Below, piece by piece: positions 10,801 to 20,774 of a stretch of DNA of 64,000 nt. The stretch comes from Acestrorhynchus altus (Eukaryota > Chordata > Actinopteri > Characiformes > Acestrorhynchidae). A program made the translations under genes and the position numbers. Under the pieces are notes generated by a model. The model worked only from the letters and a program-made list of their open reading frames with translations, did no database searches and was not told the DNA's origin. Location: the NCBI GenBank assembly GCA_034509495.1, contig CM067505.1, positions 5,456,094 to 5,520,093 on the forward strand. Reading direction: 5' to 3'. Positions within the stretch are counted from its first letter, which is position 1; the number at the start of each line of letters is the position of its first letter.

Positions 10801-10974
10801 GTTGAAGTACACACATCAATGCTAAATATGTAAACAAATAAACATAGTTTCTTTCATATTGCCAGCTTGAGTTCACTACAATATAATTAAAAATATATAT
10901 AATTCAATATAATAAAATATAAAAATACAATTTATAAAACTGCATATAAACAAAGAAGGATGAACTAGGACATA

Positions 10975-11446
10975 CAGTGCATCCAGAAAGTATTTACAGC
11001 TGTGACGTTTCCTGACACAGAGGAGGTAGGTGGAGGCGTTCGTACGTGCTGGGTTGTATTTATTAACAATGTACTAACAGATAAGGTACAATAACCATTA
11101 AGACAAGTATACATGAAGACAAGGCACACAAGTAGTCACAAAGACCGCCAGAGACCAGGGACTTATGTACACACTATCACATAAGACACGGCTGGGACAT
11201 GATAACGATGGGGCAGGGTTACAGATGAAACACAGCTGGGAATGGGAGGAGACATGGCATGTGCTCAAAAGCACATGGGACTGAAAACAAAACAAGACAC
11301 AAGCTGGACTCTATAAGTGACAACAGCATTTCACTTTTTGCACAATATGTCATGTTACAGCCTTTTTCCAAAAAGGATTAAATTAATTTCCCTCAAAAAT
11401 TCTACACGCGATATCCCACAATGACAAAGTTAAAAAGAATGTGTTC
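10975..11446 (+). mobile_element. Tc1-like element left end, split by an LTR
   Basis: Sequence from 10973 begins TACAGTGCATCCAGAAAGTA, the inverted-repeat start of a common fish Tc1 family; the 1.2-kb copy at 36961 also begins TACAGTGCAT. It breaks off at 11000 and resumes at 11323 with ACAGCATTTCACTTTTTGCA, then GTTACAGCC and AATTCTACACGCGATATCCC. The interruption at 11001-11322 is a solo LTR. Only the terminal ~150 bp of the Tc1 element remain, with no transposase coding part. Confidence 0.85.
11001..11322 (-). mobile_element. Solo LTR (Gypsy-like) with 5-bp target duplication
   Basis: The 322-bp insert begins TGTGACG and ends GTGACA, giving the TGT...ACA ends of an LTR. It is flanked by direct copies of ACAGC at 10996-11000 and 11323-11327, the 5-bp target duplication usual for Gypsy-type integrases. 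On the minus strand an AATAAA signal (11064-11059) lies about 60 bp from the LTR end, so the minus strand is the likely transcribed strand. No primer-binding site, internal region or second LTR is present, so the provirus-like body was lost by LTR-LTR recombination. Removing the insert and one ACAGC restores the Tc1 terminal sequence, which confirms the limits. Confidence 0.85.
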
Positions 11447-11538
11447 AAAGTCCCTTTTAAACACCACAGCACAGTAGTTCACAAATACAATCCCAACCTG
11501 TCACTATATTTACACAGTAGTTTTAGTTTGATACTATA

Positions 11539-11562
11539 AGAAACTTTTGACTGGCAGTGTAA
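11539..11562 (+). mobile_element. Tc1-type terminal sequence
   Basis: The sequence AAACTTTTGACTGGCAGTGT followed by A resembles the right terminus of another fish Tc1 family, which commonly ends CTTTTGACTGGTAGTGTA. It lies about 100 bp past the end of the interrupted Tc1 fragment. Element identity is from memory of the family. Confidence 0.45.
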
Positions 11563-12400
11563 GCCACCTCTTCATTCTCAAATCACACAGGTCAACTTCG
11601 GGCCTGAGGAATTGCCTGGCCTGCTATGAACATTTAACATTCATGCACATGCACACAAATCCACTGAGCTCCTCGTCCGCCCGTTTTTTTTTTTAAACGA
11701 GTCAAGTGATAATGGAACCTCAAGTGATGCAGTGTCACCTTCATGGCAATGTGCACAGTCAGCCTGAGGCGAGTCTTTGCCCTCAGAGACAGGGAGCTCT
11801 GAGAATTACTTCATTTCCCAGCATGCACCTCCATGCAGCCCTCCTCATGAACTCCTGTTGCTCAGGGCTGTTTGGAGGCGCTGAGAGTTTGGCTGGGACT
11901 CCAGCCACCTTGACTCCTGTCCTAGGCCTGGGCCAGTGCTTCATTAGCACCTACACCCAGCAGAGATGTTAGGACAAGAAGAGGTCAACACCAGTGAAAA
12001 TGCATGTAAGAACAATAAGGTGCTAGATATAACCTTCCGTAGGTTACTTATTTGGCTTATAAGGACATACGTACAAGTATACGTTTTTAACAAGTTTTTA
12101 ATTGGGTGTGAATAAAATAAATAAACATAAATAATTAAGTATCAATAAATCAATATCAACAGACCTCCTCCATCTCATTATGTTTAAAGATTGCATATCA
12201 GAGGGCTGAGAATGAGCATGCAGAGGCAGGGCTTATTGAGGAACGAGCAGGGTAGAAAGCAACCAATTATAGCTGTAATTTGGAAATTCGCCTCCCACCA
12301 CTACATAATAAAGTGTAAAAATCAGCAGAATGAATTTTTCAGCCAAAAATCACTTTTCACCCCAATAATACAAGACGAATGAGAGTGTAAATTAAAATGC
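11563..12400. promoter_or_regulatory. Unique block, candidate conserved element at 11700-11970
   Basis: The core 11700-11970 is GC-rich, non-repetitive and open in one frame for 88 codons (11706-11972), but has no recognisable domain and no splice context. It includes ACTTCATTTCCCAGCATGCA, a ZNF143/THAP11-like ACTACAATTCC-related motif in loose form. The rest (11970-12400) is AT-rich and unassigned. Confidence 0.25.
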
Positions 12401-12770
12401 AGGGTATTAGGCTCTCTTCTGCCATTGTTGACATTATTTCAGAATATTTTATATTCAGTAAAAGCACACCTCATTATGCTTTCTACTCTTTTAAGCTGCT
12501 CTCTGGGCCTGAGACCTCAGAGTTCCAGAGTTTACCTTTATCATTGTTGTGAGGGTGCAGTGGGGTTGGAGATGGCAAGGATGTTTTTATTGCAGCTCCC
12601 TTTCTGAAGGTTGAGATGTTTATGGCTGCTGGAGGAGTGACCCTCACCTGCAGACGACGGGATAAGCCATCTGAATGCTGGAAATTGCTCCTCAGATTGG
12701 CGTAAAGCTGCATACAGGCCAGAAGACCTCGTGACCATGAGCAACAATATGCTATTAGGCACCGTTGACG
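12401..12770. promoter_or_regulatory. Candidate conserved non-coding block
   Basis: A non-repetitive, GC-balanced block carries overlapping short frames on both strands, which is usual for moderately GC-rich non-coding DNA. It includes ACCTTTATCATTGTTGTGAG (a SOX-like ATTGTTG core) and GTGACCCTCACCTGCAGACG (an E-box CACCTG). Its function is inferred. Confidence 0.3.
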
Positions 12771-13679
12771 TAGTTTGATGATAGATTCTCTATGATAATT
12801 TAATTTTAGTTAATGTATAAATGGTTGATAAAGTTCTAATGACTAATAATGTGGGTAATAATTGTTGTTGTTGATTCTATTGTAGCAAATCATGGATTGA
12901 ATAGTTTGTATTAGAGTTTAACTCTTAATGTACAAAGATTTTAGATTTTTCCTGCAGCTTCTGATAATTGATTGGATTGCTTCACCATCCATATCCACAT
13001 TTTCTGTAAAACCTTTTCTATTTTTCTGTCTCTTTCTTTGTACACCATCTCGTGTGTGCAGCATCTCTGTAATGCTGAAATATTCTTTTCATTAAAAATG
13101 AGTAAATATTGATTCCGAATTGTATTTTCTTCCTCCTGCTTTTCTTCCTCTTCTTCTATGCTGTGGAAAAAACAAGAAAATAGAATTTTCTCGCACTTCA
13201 AGATATGAAAAAACACATTCCGATTTTGGACTGTACAGGATATGAAACATGCATCTTGTAGGTGGAGCCACACTGGACGTCACTGCATGCACAAGCTGAT
13301 TGAAATGAAAGCAATATGCATGAACCATTTCACAACAGCTTTCAGCTGTAGGTATTTTCTATAGGAGTCAATTAGAGAATGAGTGCTGCTCGTACATCAG
13401 CTTGGCTTTTAGGATCTACTGGAGAGATAAAAAGGTAAGCGGTCAATCTACACTTAGACGTCTCACTACGACATTTAAAAAGTATCTATAAAAGCAAGCA
13501 ATTTGACATGCTGAACATGATTTGTTATAAAGATAACTGGTCTGCAGGATTCTGATCTCACTTTTCATTTTGTTCCTTTAACTGCTACAGACTGTCCATG
13601 AGTCAAGCTGTTGATGCAAATGTTCATCTAGTCCAGCATCTCATACACCTGCACCAGGTAAGCCCAATCATAGGCATTC
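12771..13679. other. Unique AT-rich sequence
   Basis: No recognised repeat. The 110-codon minus-strand frame 12941-13273 contains a Glu-rich run from the CTTCCTCCTGCTTTTCTTCC pyrimidine tract and no domain, so it is not called as a gene. The short block 13330-13420 is non-repetitive and balanced. Confidence 0.45.
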
Positions 13680-14081
13680 ATGTATGGATTAAAGTACTGG
13701 AACACCTGCTTTTGTTGGAGAAGCCTTTCTGCTAGATTTTGGAACATTGCTGTGAGCATCCAATGACAAGGCCATTAGTGAGGCCAGGATTTTGAACGAT
13801 TACCGTCCCACCTCATCCCCAACTACCCGTTTCATTCCAAAAGTACTGGATGGAGTACCATCATTCAGAAGAACACATTTTCACAACTCAATGTTGGGAC
13901 TCTTCTAGTTTATGCCTGGCGTTAGGCATGGTGCCAATAATTTGATTTATCTTCTGTTTTCTCCACAGGGACTAGACAAATTGTGTACATTTGCACATAT
14001 GTGTCAGCAATGGGTGCAATTTAAGTAGTTGGATGCATTCATCAGAAGGCGTGTCCACAAATATTTGGATGAAAAATGTAT
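13680..14081 (+). mobile_element. Family A MITE, copy 4
   Basis: The copy begins TGTATGGATTAAAGTACTGG (a decayed left end) and ends AAGGCGTGTCCACAAATATT then TGGATG. Internal landmarks AGATTTTGGAACATTGCTGT, CCAAAAGTACTGGATGGAGT and GTTAGGCATGGTGCCA are clear. About 100 bp of the central and left part are deleted. Confidence 0.78.
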
Positions 14082-14604
14082 ATCATAAGTCTGGTGTCTT
14101 CAGTATTGTTTTAAAATGTGGAAGGAAGTACAATTAAATAATATTTCACTGGTCCTGCCATTTCTTATTGGAGCACTGCATCTCAACAAGTGTCTAACTT
14201 CAAATAAAGGACATCAATACTGCAGCAAATAAAAAAAGGCTGAACAAGGGTCAATCTTTGTAACCTTTGTTTTTCAGAGAGCAATATTTATCACAGCTGT
14301 ATGCTTAAAGGCAGTGTTCCTGAAGAGCATGGACAGGAAGAGTGTTTTTTTTCATGCCACTGCAGATGGACTGGTCACCTCTGGGAGCATCATCCTCTGA
14401 CTGGGCTGGCCCTCCCTCTTCCGTCTGGCACCATCAACGAGTCTCTTTGAGGCTGCTGCTTGATCCGTCACTGTCACCACTGCTCACGGCAGGCATTCTG
14501 TATAAGTGTGTGTGTGTGTGCGTGTGTTTATATGTAGGGTGCACCTTTGTCCATGGTCTGTCCTCTTCTCTGCTACTACATGGGCTTGGTCTCATTCACT
14601 AGGT
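14082..14604. other. Unassigned sequence
   Basis: A short GT tract lies at about 14507-14527. The frame 14342-14602 runs through GC-richer DNA but has no recognisable domain. Nothing else is seen. Confidence 0.4.
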
Positions 14605-14960
14605 TCCACTCACTGTACTTTTTACTCCACTTTACCTTACAGGAACATTTTGTAGTCCATGTGTTTCTCTGCATACTTTGCTAACCTCTTTTCAGCCCCC
14701 CACAGGTTCCATCACAGAGCAGGTACTATGTGGGTGGTGGGTCATTCTCAGCCCTGCAGTGACAGTGAAGTGGTGGTGTGTAAGTGTGTGTTGCACTGGT
14801 ACAAGTGGACCAGAAGCAGCAGTGCTGCTGGAGTTTTTAATGACTCATACCGGTGGAATACACACTAACACAGCACCACCATTTCAGTGTCACTGCAGTG
14901 CTGAGAATGAACCACCACCAACATAATACCTGCTCTGTTGTGGTCCTGTGAGGACCACCT
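14605..14960. repeat. Family C palindromic repeat, copy 2 (large hairpin)
   Basis: Two arms in opposite orientation are visible. The left arm at 14715-14766 reads CAGAGCAGGTACTATGTGGG through CTGCAGTGACAG, and the right arm at 14887-14937 reads TGTCACTGCAGTGCTGAGAA through AATACCTGCTCTG, its imperfect reverse complement. The spacer of ~120 bp contains the AGCAGTGCTGCTGGAGTTTT stretch. The structure fits a foldback-type or palindromic non-autonomous transposon, and RNA copies would fold into a long hairpin. Confidence 0.75.
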
Positions 14961-15488
14961 ATATGCTAAGGACTCTTATTGGTATACTGTGGTGTTCATG
15001 CCAATGCAGCCACTCAAACCCCAGTACGTCACTATACTATACCAACCAGAGCATTTTGCCATGAATAAAATCCCTCAAAAGGAAACCTATTGAATCACAA
15101 GCTTCATATAGTCACAGATGGTTTTCTGGACACAGATTGTGCACAACTGGCCTAAATGACACAGACAATAGAGATTTCCCATAATCCCTTTTTAGTGTAG
15201 GACTAGACTTAATCTGCCTTTATTGTACCACAATGGCACTGCATCACCTTGGAACATATTTTGTGGACACTGACCACTCCACACACCTCCTTTAGGGAAC
15301 TGGACGCTGCAGTTAAACATCTCTCACCCATCCACACTAATCTGATTAAACTGACAAACAGCATGTGTGGAAAGACCAGTGGGAACCAATTTTTAAAGCA
15401 ATCGTGATATCAAAGGTATGAAATGAGCAACTCTGCTTTAGGTAACTTCAGAATACAACAGCTCAGTGCTCGTTTGATTATGGGTCAA
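14961..15488. other. Unique sequence, nothing recognised
   Basis: No repeat shared with the window and no coding frame of interest is visible. Confidence 0.4.
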
Positions 15489-15705
15489 ACCAGGGCTGGG
15501 CAATATGGACAAAGAATCATATCCTGAGGTGATTTAGATAAACAGTGATATGCATTATGAAATATGATACATATGGAAAACACTAAATCTTATGCCCCCT
15601 TCAATGTGTGAGAGCGTGAATTGAGGGGATGGAGAGAATCAGAATCGAGGAGGAGCTGAGAGCAGGGGGTGGAGCATAGTGAGGTAGCGGTTATTTAAAT
15701 ACTTT
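15489..15705 (+). repeat. Family G GGGCTGGGCAATAT repeat, copy 1
   Basis: It begins CAGGGCTGGGCAATATGGAC and later contains GAGGAGCTGAGAGCAGGGGG then TGGAGCATAGTGAG. The copy at 39095-39270 begins with the same GGCTGGGCAATAT but carries the reverse complement of the second motif. The GGGCTGGGCAATAT start is a widespread fish repeat end (my recollection). It is non-coding. Confidence 0.6.
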
Positions 15706-16259
15706 ACAACTGGAACACCTGCTTCTCCATGTAATCCCAGACCCGTTCAATGATGCTGACAGCTGATGGACCATTAATTGTTCTACTAAATTTGACTTTG
15801 ATTGATCAGACAGTATTCTTTTAAAGTATCATTTTGATCTTAAAATAACAGCTTTACTGTAATGTGAAGAATGGTGCCTTTACTGTATCGACTCCAGGCT
15901 CAGCATGCCAGAAACTGCAGAATGTAACTCTGGTGAAGAGGGCAAGATGACGCGTGGATAACATTGTAATTTTCATGTAAAATCCTGTAATATGACCTTA
16001 TGTCCTATGTTCACATGATTCTGTGCCAATTCTGCATCTCCCAGCATGTAAAATGCATACTTAAAGTGTGTAAGAGCTTCCTGATCATCTTCCTGACTGA
16101 CACTGTTCTTCATACAGTGGAAGGATGGACAGAAACACCTGCAAACTTAACACAAGTTTTGGGAACTCCTGTTTTGTTCTATTATTGTTTTCGATGTTCC
16201 TCTTCCTAATGCCAGTGGATTCCTTTTTTTTTTAAATGTAGCAAACCTTTCCATCAGAA
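15706..16259. other. Unique sequence, nothing recognised
   Basis: No repeat family or gene is identified. The frame 16000-16209 has no recognisable domain. Confidence 0.4.
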
Positions 16260-16680
16260 ACAGTTCAGTTCAGTGAGATCAAGTGTGCTTCAAACATCCG
16301 GTGGCTTCAAAGTCCCCTCAGCAACATATTCTGGTGCAACATGTTCTCCCGCTGAGTTAAAGGCTGTTTATCTCCCGGACGAGTGCCACTTGGTGGGCCC
16401 TTTGCACTGGCCTGCTGGCGAACAGCACTGACTTCCCTCCTCAAACATCCAGCGCAGAAAGCAGTCGCTTCAAACGGAAGCTCGAAGACCCTCAGCTCAT
16501 CCAGGGCTGCTTTGATACGGATGCCGTGCTGAGGCCCGTCAGCTGGAGGGGGAGGGCCCCGGCCTCAAACTGTGCAGGCGGGCGTGTGAGGTGCCGGGAT
16601 CAAACAGGTGCAGTGCCCTTGCTACTTGCAGCCCTGAATCAAAGACTGGATTTATCTCCAAACCCTGGACTGCAGGCTCA
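16260..16680. promoter_or_regulatory. GC-rich unique block, candidate regulatory element
   Basis: This is one of the GC-richest unique blocks in the window and directly precedes a long CA array. It contains GAGTTAAAGGCTGTTTATCT and CCTCAGCTCATCCAGGGCTG. A short frame (16526-16777) runs out into the CA array and is not a gene. The regulatory role is inference from composition. Confidence 0.3.
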
Positions 16681-16681
16681 A

Positions 16682-16682
<1 letters not shown>

Positions 16683-16753
<71 letters not shown>
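16683..16753. repeat. (CA)n microsatellite
   Basis: About 35 uninterrupted CA units are visible. A GT tract follows about 140 bp downstream. Confidence 0.98.
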
Positions 16754-16756
<3 letters not shown>

Positions 16757-16890
16757 TCAAAAATTCAGAAACTGTAGAGAGAAGCACTTCCCCTCCCTCA
16801 TTGTAAAGCCTGACTTATCTGTTCTTGAGCTGTCAGACAAATTGATTTGTATCTTTATTTGTATTTGGCTATGAACTTGATATAGGTTTT

Positions 16891-16894
<4 letters not shown>

Positions 16895-16925
<31 letters not shown>
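16895..16925. repeat. (TG)n microsatellite
   Basis: About 15 TG units follow a T homopolymer. It is complementary to the CA array at 16683, so the two could pair as an inverted repeat. Confidence 0.95.
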
Positions 16926-16927
<2 letters not shown>

Positions 16928-16959
16928 CCTTGTATGAATTTAATTCAGCTACACCACAG

Positions 16960-17376
16960 ATTTCCATTCAGTCAAGTATGGAGTCAGCATAATCAGACTT
17001 TGGTACCTAAGCATGAAATTTAAAAAGAAAATATCTTCTGAAATAAAGCATATTAATAGGGGCCACACAATGGAAAAAAAAATATGTGAACCCTTTAAAA
17101 ATATGTTTATTGCATAAATTTGACCAAAAACTTCATCATATTTTTGCCCAAAATCATAAAAGTAGATGATGAGAACCTTGAAGATTAGCAGAACATTTAA
17201 TGGTGAAATTAGAGACAGTGTTTTCAATCAATGGGAGACAATCAGGTGTGAGTGGGCTCCTGTTTTATCAAAAGAACAGTGATCTAACAAAATCTGATCG
17301 TCCCAACACATCTGTGGAAGTGTATCATTGCGAGAACAAAGGAGATTTCGGAGAGGCTCAGAAGAAGATGCTATAT
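16960..17376 (+). mobile_element. Truncated 5' part of a Tc1-like element
   Basis: The left part carries AAAATATGTGAACCCTTTAA and TTGCATAAATTTGACC, and the right part carries TCAATCAATGGGAGACAATC, AGGTGTGAGTGGGC, TGTGGAAGTGTATCATTG and GAACAAAGGAGATTTCGGAG. These match, from memory, the 5' region of a common fish Tc1 family whose transposase starts within the last of these motifs. It stops after the first ~15 codons (GAGGCTCAGAAGAAGATGCT), where family B sequence begins. The catalytic domain is absent. Confidence 0.65.
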
Positions 17377-17377
17377 A

Positions 17378-17700
17378 TATCCATTTCAAAATACTTCAAA
17401 ATACTTGACAGTAGTCCAAAAGTCCAGGGCTTTTATTCTGAAATTTGAACCCCACTTGAACCCAGAAAGTAGGGAAACACCCCACTCCTTCTTGTTTTCC
17501 TCTATCTGGATCAATGATGTCATTAGCCCCGCACCCTCTTACTGATCAGTCGGAGTCTGCATGCAGGTTGAGCAGGTACACATGGACAGAGCAGTAAACA
17601 TGCACTACATGGATGTGAGTAAATTGTAAGTGTGTAGGTTACTTTGATCCTCAGTTATGAAGCCAAAATGCAGATCTCGGGTTCTAAGAGTTTCAGATTT
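17378..17700 (-). repeat. Family B dispersed repeat, minus copy
   Basis: Compared with the copies at 3650 and 19775 it runs in reverse: GGGCTTTTATTCTGAAATTT, then CTATCTGGATCAATGATGTC, ACTGATCAGTCGGAGTCTGC, ATGCAGGTTGAGCAGGTACA, GCAGTAAACATGCACTACAT, and the distal GATCCTCAGTTATGAAGCC. It directly abuts the truncated Tc1 element and may have caused the truncation. Confidence 0.7.
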
Positions 17701-18356
17701 CTTGCCGATTAATTTAGAGATTTAGATCTTAAAGCAGCACTGTTCATTCTTTCCTGTTTAGCTCATTATTTTCTGCATCCATAAGTTTTAACTTTGAAAG
17801 AGGATTTTTGTTAACTTGATGTTTTATCCAGATGCCCCAATTGGCAAACAGCTTCCTACAGCCTGGTTCATCAGCCAGTCAAACCTTGTGTCCGTCTCCC
17901 TGTAATGGCTGTAAGTTGCTGGACTTGGATCGATTATGCCCTTGCGCCTTTCCATTGATCAAACGTGTGTGAGGACTGGCCGCTCACATTGCACTTTCTC
18001 TCCGCCTCACCTGCCTTTATTTATTCATCAGGAGCAGAAGCAGCTGTGCTGCCATCAACATCAGGGGCTTCTTGCACTCCTATGACCTCAGGCTGGGGGG
18101 AGAGAGAGGGGCATGGGGCCTTAACCGCTGGCAGGTTCTCTTACTGCCATCCATCTCCACTGTAGAGCCTCCTGTGCCTTTGTTACTCTGGGATGGGTGT
18201 GAATCGGAGCGCGCTGGTCCCAGTGTCCCGAATGAGGGGCTGCAGAGGAGGCCCAGGTGCTGTGTGACAGCGTGGAGCAGCCTTAGAGGCCTGCACTAGA
18301 ACACTGAATTTTTAATTTAAAGTGATGATTCCTTAAGAAACCTCAAATAAACTTGC
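17701..18356. promoter_or_regulatory. GC-rich unique block, candidate regulatory element at 17820-18300
   Basis: A unique block contains GTAATGGCTGTAAGTTGCTG, TTGGATCGATTATGCCCTTG and a GC-rich part at 18050-18300. Overlapping short frames (17965-18165, 18072-18299) have no recognisable domain. It is a candidate by composition only. Confidence 0.3.
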
Positions 18357-18364
18357 TTGTGTTT

Positions 18365-18500
18365 TATGAACTTGTTTGATTCTGTAAATGGTCAAAGGTA
18401 CAGAGAAATTCCAAGCTCCTGTATGGTTGTTGCTTGTAGTTGTGCACCAGTTTGCACAATACAAAAAGGTGTATCAGGTGCTGCTTTGCCTTACATTACC
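18365..18500 (+). repeat. Short dispersed repeat J, copy 1
   Basis: The segment GGTCAAAGGTACAGAGAAAT through GTAGTTGTGCACCAGTT resembles 19255-19345 at about three bases in four. I do not recognise the family. Confidence 0.4.
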
Positions 18501-18611
18501 AGATGTGCATTACTGCCTATTCTTATTTTTATGATTCCTTTAATATTTATTTATTTATTTATTTTTGTTTTTATTATTTACTATTTACTTTTTTATTGTT
18601 GTCTTTAATTT

Positions 18612-18784
18612 TATTCAAAATGAGAAGGAAGGGCCTGTTTGTTCTCTTTCTTTTGCTCACACAGTGTTCAAATTTCAGAATAAAAGCCCTGAGCAGGGAT
18701 AACAGTAGTGCATACAGCACGTTCAGGGTTTTTTATTTGATTTTATTTGACTACTGTCAAGTATTTTGAAGAACTTATATATTT
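18612..18784 (+). repeat. Family B dispersed repeat, 3' segment
   Basis: Sequence from GAAGGAAGGGCCTGTTTGTT through TTCAAATTTCAGAATAAAAG to TGACTACTGTCAAGTATTTT matches the distal end of the other family B copies. Upstream parts of the element are absent. Confidence 0.65.
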
Positions 18785-18805
18785 ATATCTATCTATCTAT
18801 CTATC
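18785..18805. repeat. (ATCT)n microsatellite
   Basis: Five to six ATCT units are visible. Confidence 0.9.
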
Positions 18806-19254
18806 ATTTCAGTACCCAAGGATCTCCTGAAAATGACAAAACCTGGCCGATTGTCCCCTATAAAAATATTTTTGATTTTTGCTTAATAAAACTATGGAAA
18901 ACATCCCACAAACTATTAAAACTATTAATCCCACATTAATAGACTCTTGTTTTTGCTGTCCTCATCTTGTTCTTTTGTACCTTTTACAGACAATAACTTC
19001 TAAAAATCAGTTCTTGGATTATTAGCTCTAGGGATATGAAATTACATAGCGCTCCATCACTCTGGTGAACACAGTTCCACTGCTGCACAGCCCAACACAG
19101 GGGGCTTTAAGTCCTGCTACCTGGTGTTGTTTCACTGGGAATGGCAACCTCAGGCTCACATGCAGAATGCCATTTTAATGGTCCAGCCACTGCTTGCTTA
19201 TTACCTAAACCTTTGTTTACAAATAAACTTGGGTGTATGATCTAGTATAACCCT
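18806..19254 (+). repeat. Unassigned sequence with a family A fragment
   Basis: At 19038-19135 the motifs GAACACAGTTCCACTGCTGC and GGGGCTTTAAGTCC match the centre of family A, a ~100-bp fragment. The rest is AT-rich and not recognised. Confidence 0.45.
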
Positions 19255-19345
19255 ATACTTGGTCAAAAGTACAGACAAAATTCAGACATCTGGATGCTGC
19301 TGTTGTTTTAGTTGTGCAACAGTTCGTCGAGATGCTGATTTATGC
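19255..19345 (+). repeat. Short dispersed repeat J, copy 2
   Basis: GGTCAAAAGTACAGACAAAA through TTTAGTTGTGCAACAGTT pairs with 18365-18500. The two copies flank other repeat fragments. Confidence 0.4.
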
Positions 19346-19774
19346 AGATATCTCACTTCTCCTGGGAAGATATAGGACTGCCCTGTATATTAGCAGGAAC
19401 TCCCTGACATCCGCAAATGATATAGAATCCCCCCAGAAATGAAACAAGCCAGCAGGAGAGAATGATTCAGAGAAATGAAAATGAAATATTAAGATTCAAG
19501 AGTCAGAGACAACTCCAGAAAGCCCAGAGTCATGTCTCTGTATTATTAGAAGGGGGGAAGGAGGAGAAATGTGGAAACATATGGTAGAAAATTAATGCTT
19601 ACTGGGTGGATTGAGTCTCTGTGTTATTCTTTAAGCAAAATGAAAACAATTAAAAGGTTGGTGTTATAATGAGTTATAGTTATTGATATAGTGCTCAAAG
19701 ATTCATTAGTGTTACACAACATTTCTATACTGCTATCATACACATGTTTGATGCGTAGCATTTTATTACAAATA
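19346..19774. other. Unique AT-rich sequence
   Basis: No gene or repeat is recognised. Confidence 0.4.
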
Positions 19775-20135
19775 CTATACTATTTTGGGGCCCAAACACT
19801 GTGCTGTTTCTGTGCTGTTTTCTAGGCTTTATAACTCAGGATTAGAGATAATCAGATGTGAATAACAAATCATAAGAAACTATAAGACTTACCTTGTGTA
19901 TGGTGGTCTTATCATTGTGTGATGAATTATGAGCGAGTAATCCATCTTAGAAAACCCTGAAACATCTCAGTTGACTCCCAGGTTAAATGCCAAAGGAGCC
20001 TACAAGTGCATGTTTACCGCTCTGTCCACATATATATGCTCAACCTGCATGCATACTCTGACTGATCAGTGAAAGGGGGGTGGGGCTGATGACATCACTG
20101 TCCCAGATATTGAGTTATAGAGTTGTCTCCTATAC
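19775..20135 (+). repeat. Family B dispersed repeat, 5' segment
   Basis: From TTTATAACTCAGGATTAGAG through GAGTAATCCATCTTAG, TTAAATGCCAAAGGAGCC, AAGTGCATGTTTACCGCTCT, CTCAACCTGCATGC, CTGATCAGTG and TGATGACATCACTG it matches the proximal and middle part of family B. It lacks the distal end, which is instead seen alone at 18612-18784. Confidence 0.7.
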
Positions 20136-20774
20136 TTTATATTTTTTGGTCAATAAAACCATGGCAAACTATGAAAACATCCCACAAAATTGGCCAAGGG
20201 TTCTAAAGGTCATCCACACGTCACACTAAAAACGTACACGTTGATACACGACAGGACATGGTAAGAGGGACAGTGAGAGGGACAGAGTGTGAGAGGGAAG
20301 GAAAACAGCAATGCCCCCCCCGCAGGCCTGCAGCACCTGTAGCGCTGTTACCTGCCGCACTGGCTGATCAAACCGCCTCAGATATCCCACCATCTGTGCA
20401 ACTCTCAGCCTCGCTGCAGTCGCCGTGCGTCAAAGGGGCCACACAGGAGACAATGCAATCCCATAGACATCTGCCTCCAGCTAAGCTCTGTTCACGATTC
20501 GCACACGCAGGGGGCCACAATGTTCCCGCAACAGATCCCCCACTTTAACGGGGGGAGAAAAGCAGCTCTCTGCAGTTTACTGTGTGAAGGGTGAAGCATT
20601 GTGTGTAGGCTATGTGCCTGTGTGTGCTTTTTCTCATTCTAAAGGAGTAGGAGTGTGTTTGCGCTTGAGTGAGTGCAGTGTGGACGCAGGTGCCTTGCTT
20701 TCTGTGTGTGTGCTCTTGTATTACTATCTCTGTGAGGTTGTTCGGATAGTTAGGCTCAAGTCACAGTGGTGAGC
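20136..20774. promoter_or_regulatory. GC-rich unique block, candidate regulatory element
   Basis: The core at 20230-20560 is GC-rich and unique, with GTGCAACTCTCAGCCTCGCT, CGTGCGTCAAAGGGGCCACA and a short GC palindrome, CCCCCACTTTAACGGGGGG. Two open frames (20258-20548 and 20584-20772) follow each other, without a recognisable domain or convincing start context. I cannot exclude an exon of an unknown gene, but nothing supports one. Confidence 0.3.

Noticed and set aside
20258..20772. Two consecutive open frames as a possible two-exon gene
   Set aside because: No donor/acceptor pair joins them and no protein family is recognised.
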